A stretch of 14,373 nucleotides of DNA from assembly GCA_947468255.1 (NCBI GenBank), contig CANIMM010000047.1:1-14373 (forward strand), in the 5' to 3' direction. The position numbers and the translations under genes were made by a program. The notes beneath the pieces were generated by a model. The model ran no database searches and was not told the DNA's origin. It saw nothing but the letters and a program-made list of their open reading frames with translations. Shown here one piece after another: positions 14,345 to 14,373 of this stretch. The DNA is from Chitinophagaceae bacterium (GTDB taxonomy: Bacteria; Bacteroidota; Bacteroidia; Chitinophagales; Chitinophagaceae). Within the stretch, counting starts at the first letter, position 1; every line of letters begins with the position of its first letter.

Positions 14345-14373
14345 ATTCACATCTTTCATAAACCCTTCTTAAA

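Noticed and set aside
1..14373. A defence, phage, transposon or CRISPR system
   Set aside because: Every long frame is a metabolic or housekeeping gene, a helical unknown or an exported unknown. No transposase, integrase, nuclease cluster, terminal repeat or repeat-spacer array is visible.

Overview
The window looks like an ordinary chromosomal segment of a Bacteroidota bacterium, probably of the Chitinophagaceae or a close relative. The evidence is the AT-rich composition, weak or absent Shine-Dalgarno sequences before most genes, several matches to the Bacteroidota promoter pattern (TTG about 20 bases before TAnnTTTG), and protein sequences of that phylum's style. This placement is inferred from sequence character, without a database search.

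Left two thirds (about 1-8490), all on the minus strand: a branched-chain amino acid cluster read leuA, ilvE, ilvD, ilvB, ilvN, ilvC. IlvBN makes acetolactate and acetohydroxybutyrate, IlvC isomerises and reduces them, IlvD dehydrates the diols to the 2-oxo acids, IlvE aminates these to valine and isoleucine, and LeuA diverts 2-oxoisovalerate towards leucine. leuB, leuC, leuD and ilvA are not present. The first 27 codons of gltB (glutamate synthase large subunit) lie at the left edge behind their own promoter. IlvE uses glutamate as amino donor, so the neighbourhood makes metabolic sense.

The most notable feature is in ilvE. Its frame is cut by one TAA codon at 6416-6418, yet the same frame continues for 55 further codons that carry the conserved C-terminal motif and ends 16 bases before ilvD. 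This is either a recent nonsense mutation or a single-base sequence error. The gaps inside the operon are long (88-200 bases, except the 16 before ilvD) and hold several small inverted repeats. The sequence at the ilvC stop codon is a perfect 15-base complement of the ilvE ribosome-binding region.

Middle (8490-11371): a 196-base divergent control region with a 15-base palindrome separates leuA from a plus-strand gene for a 534-residue, probably all-helical, TPR-like protein of unknown function. It converges on a minus-strand gene for an exported protein of unknown function.

Right (11453-14373), minus strand: a housekeeping run read from the right, consisting of a SpoU/TrmH-type RNA methyltransferase, a UbiA-family prenyltransferase (probably menaquinone synthesis), ruvX and def. 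No tRNA, rRNA, insertion sequence, CRISPR array, phage or defence gene is visible. No gap between genes exceeds 240 bases. I found no convincing undescribed multi-gene system.
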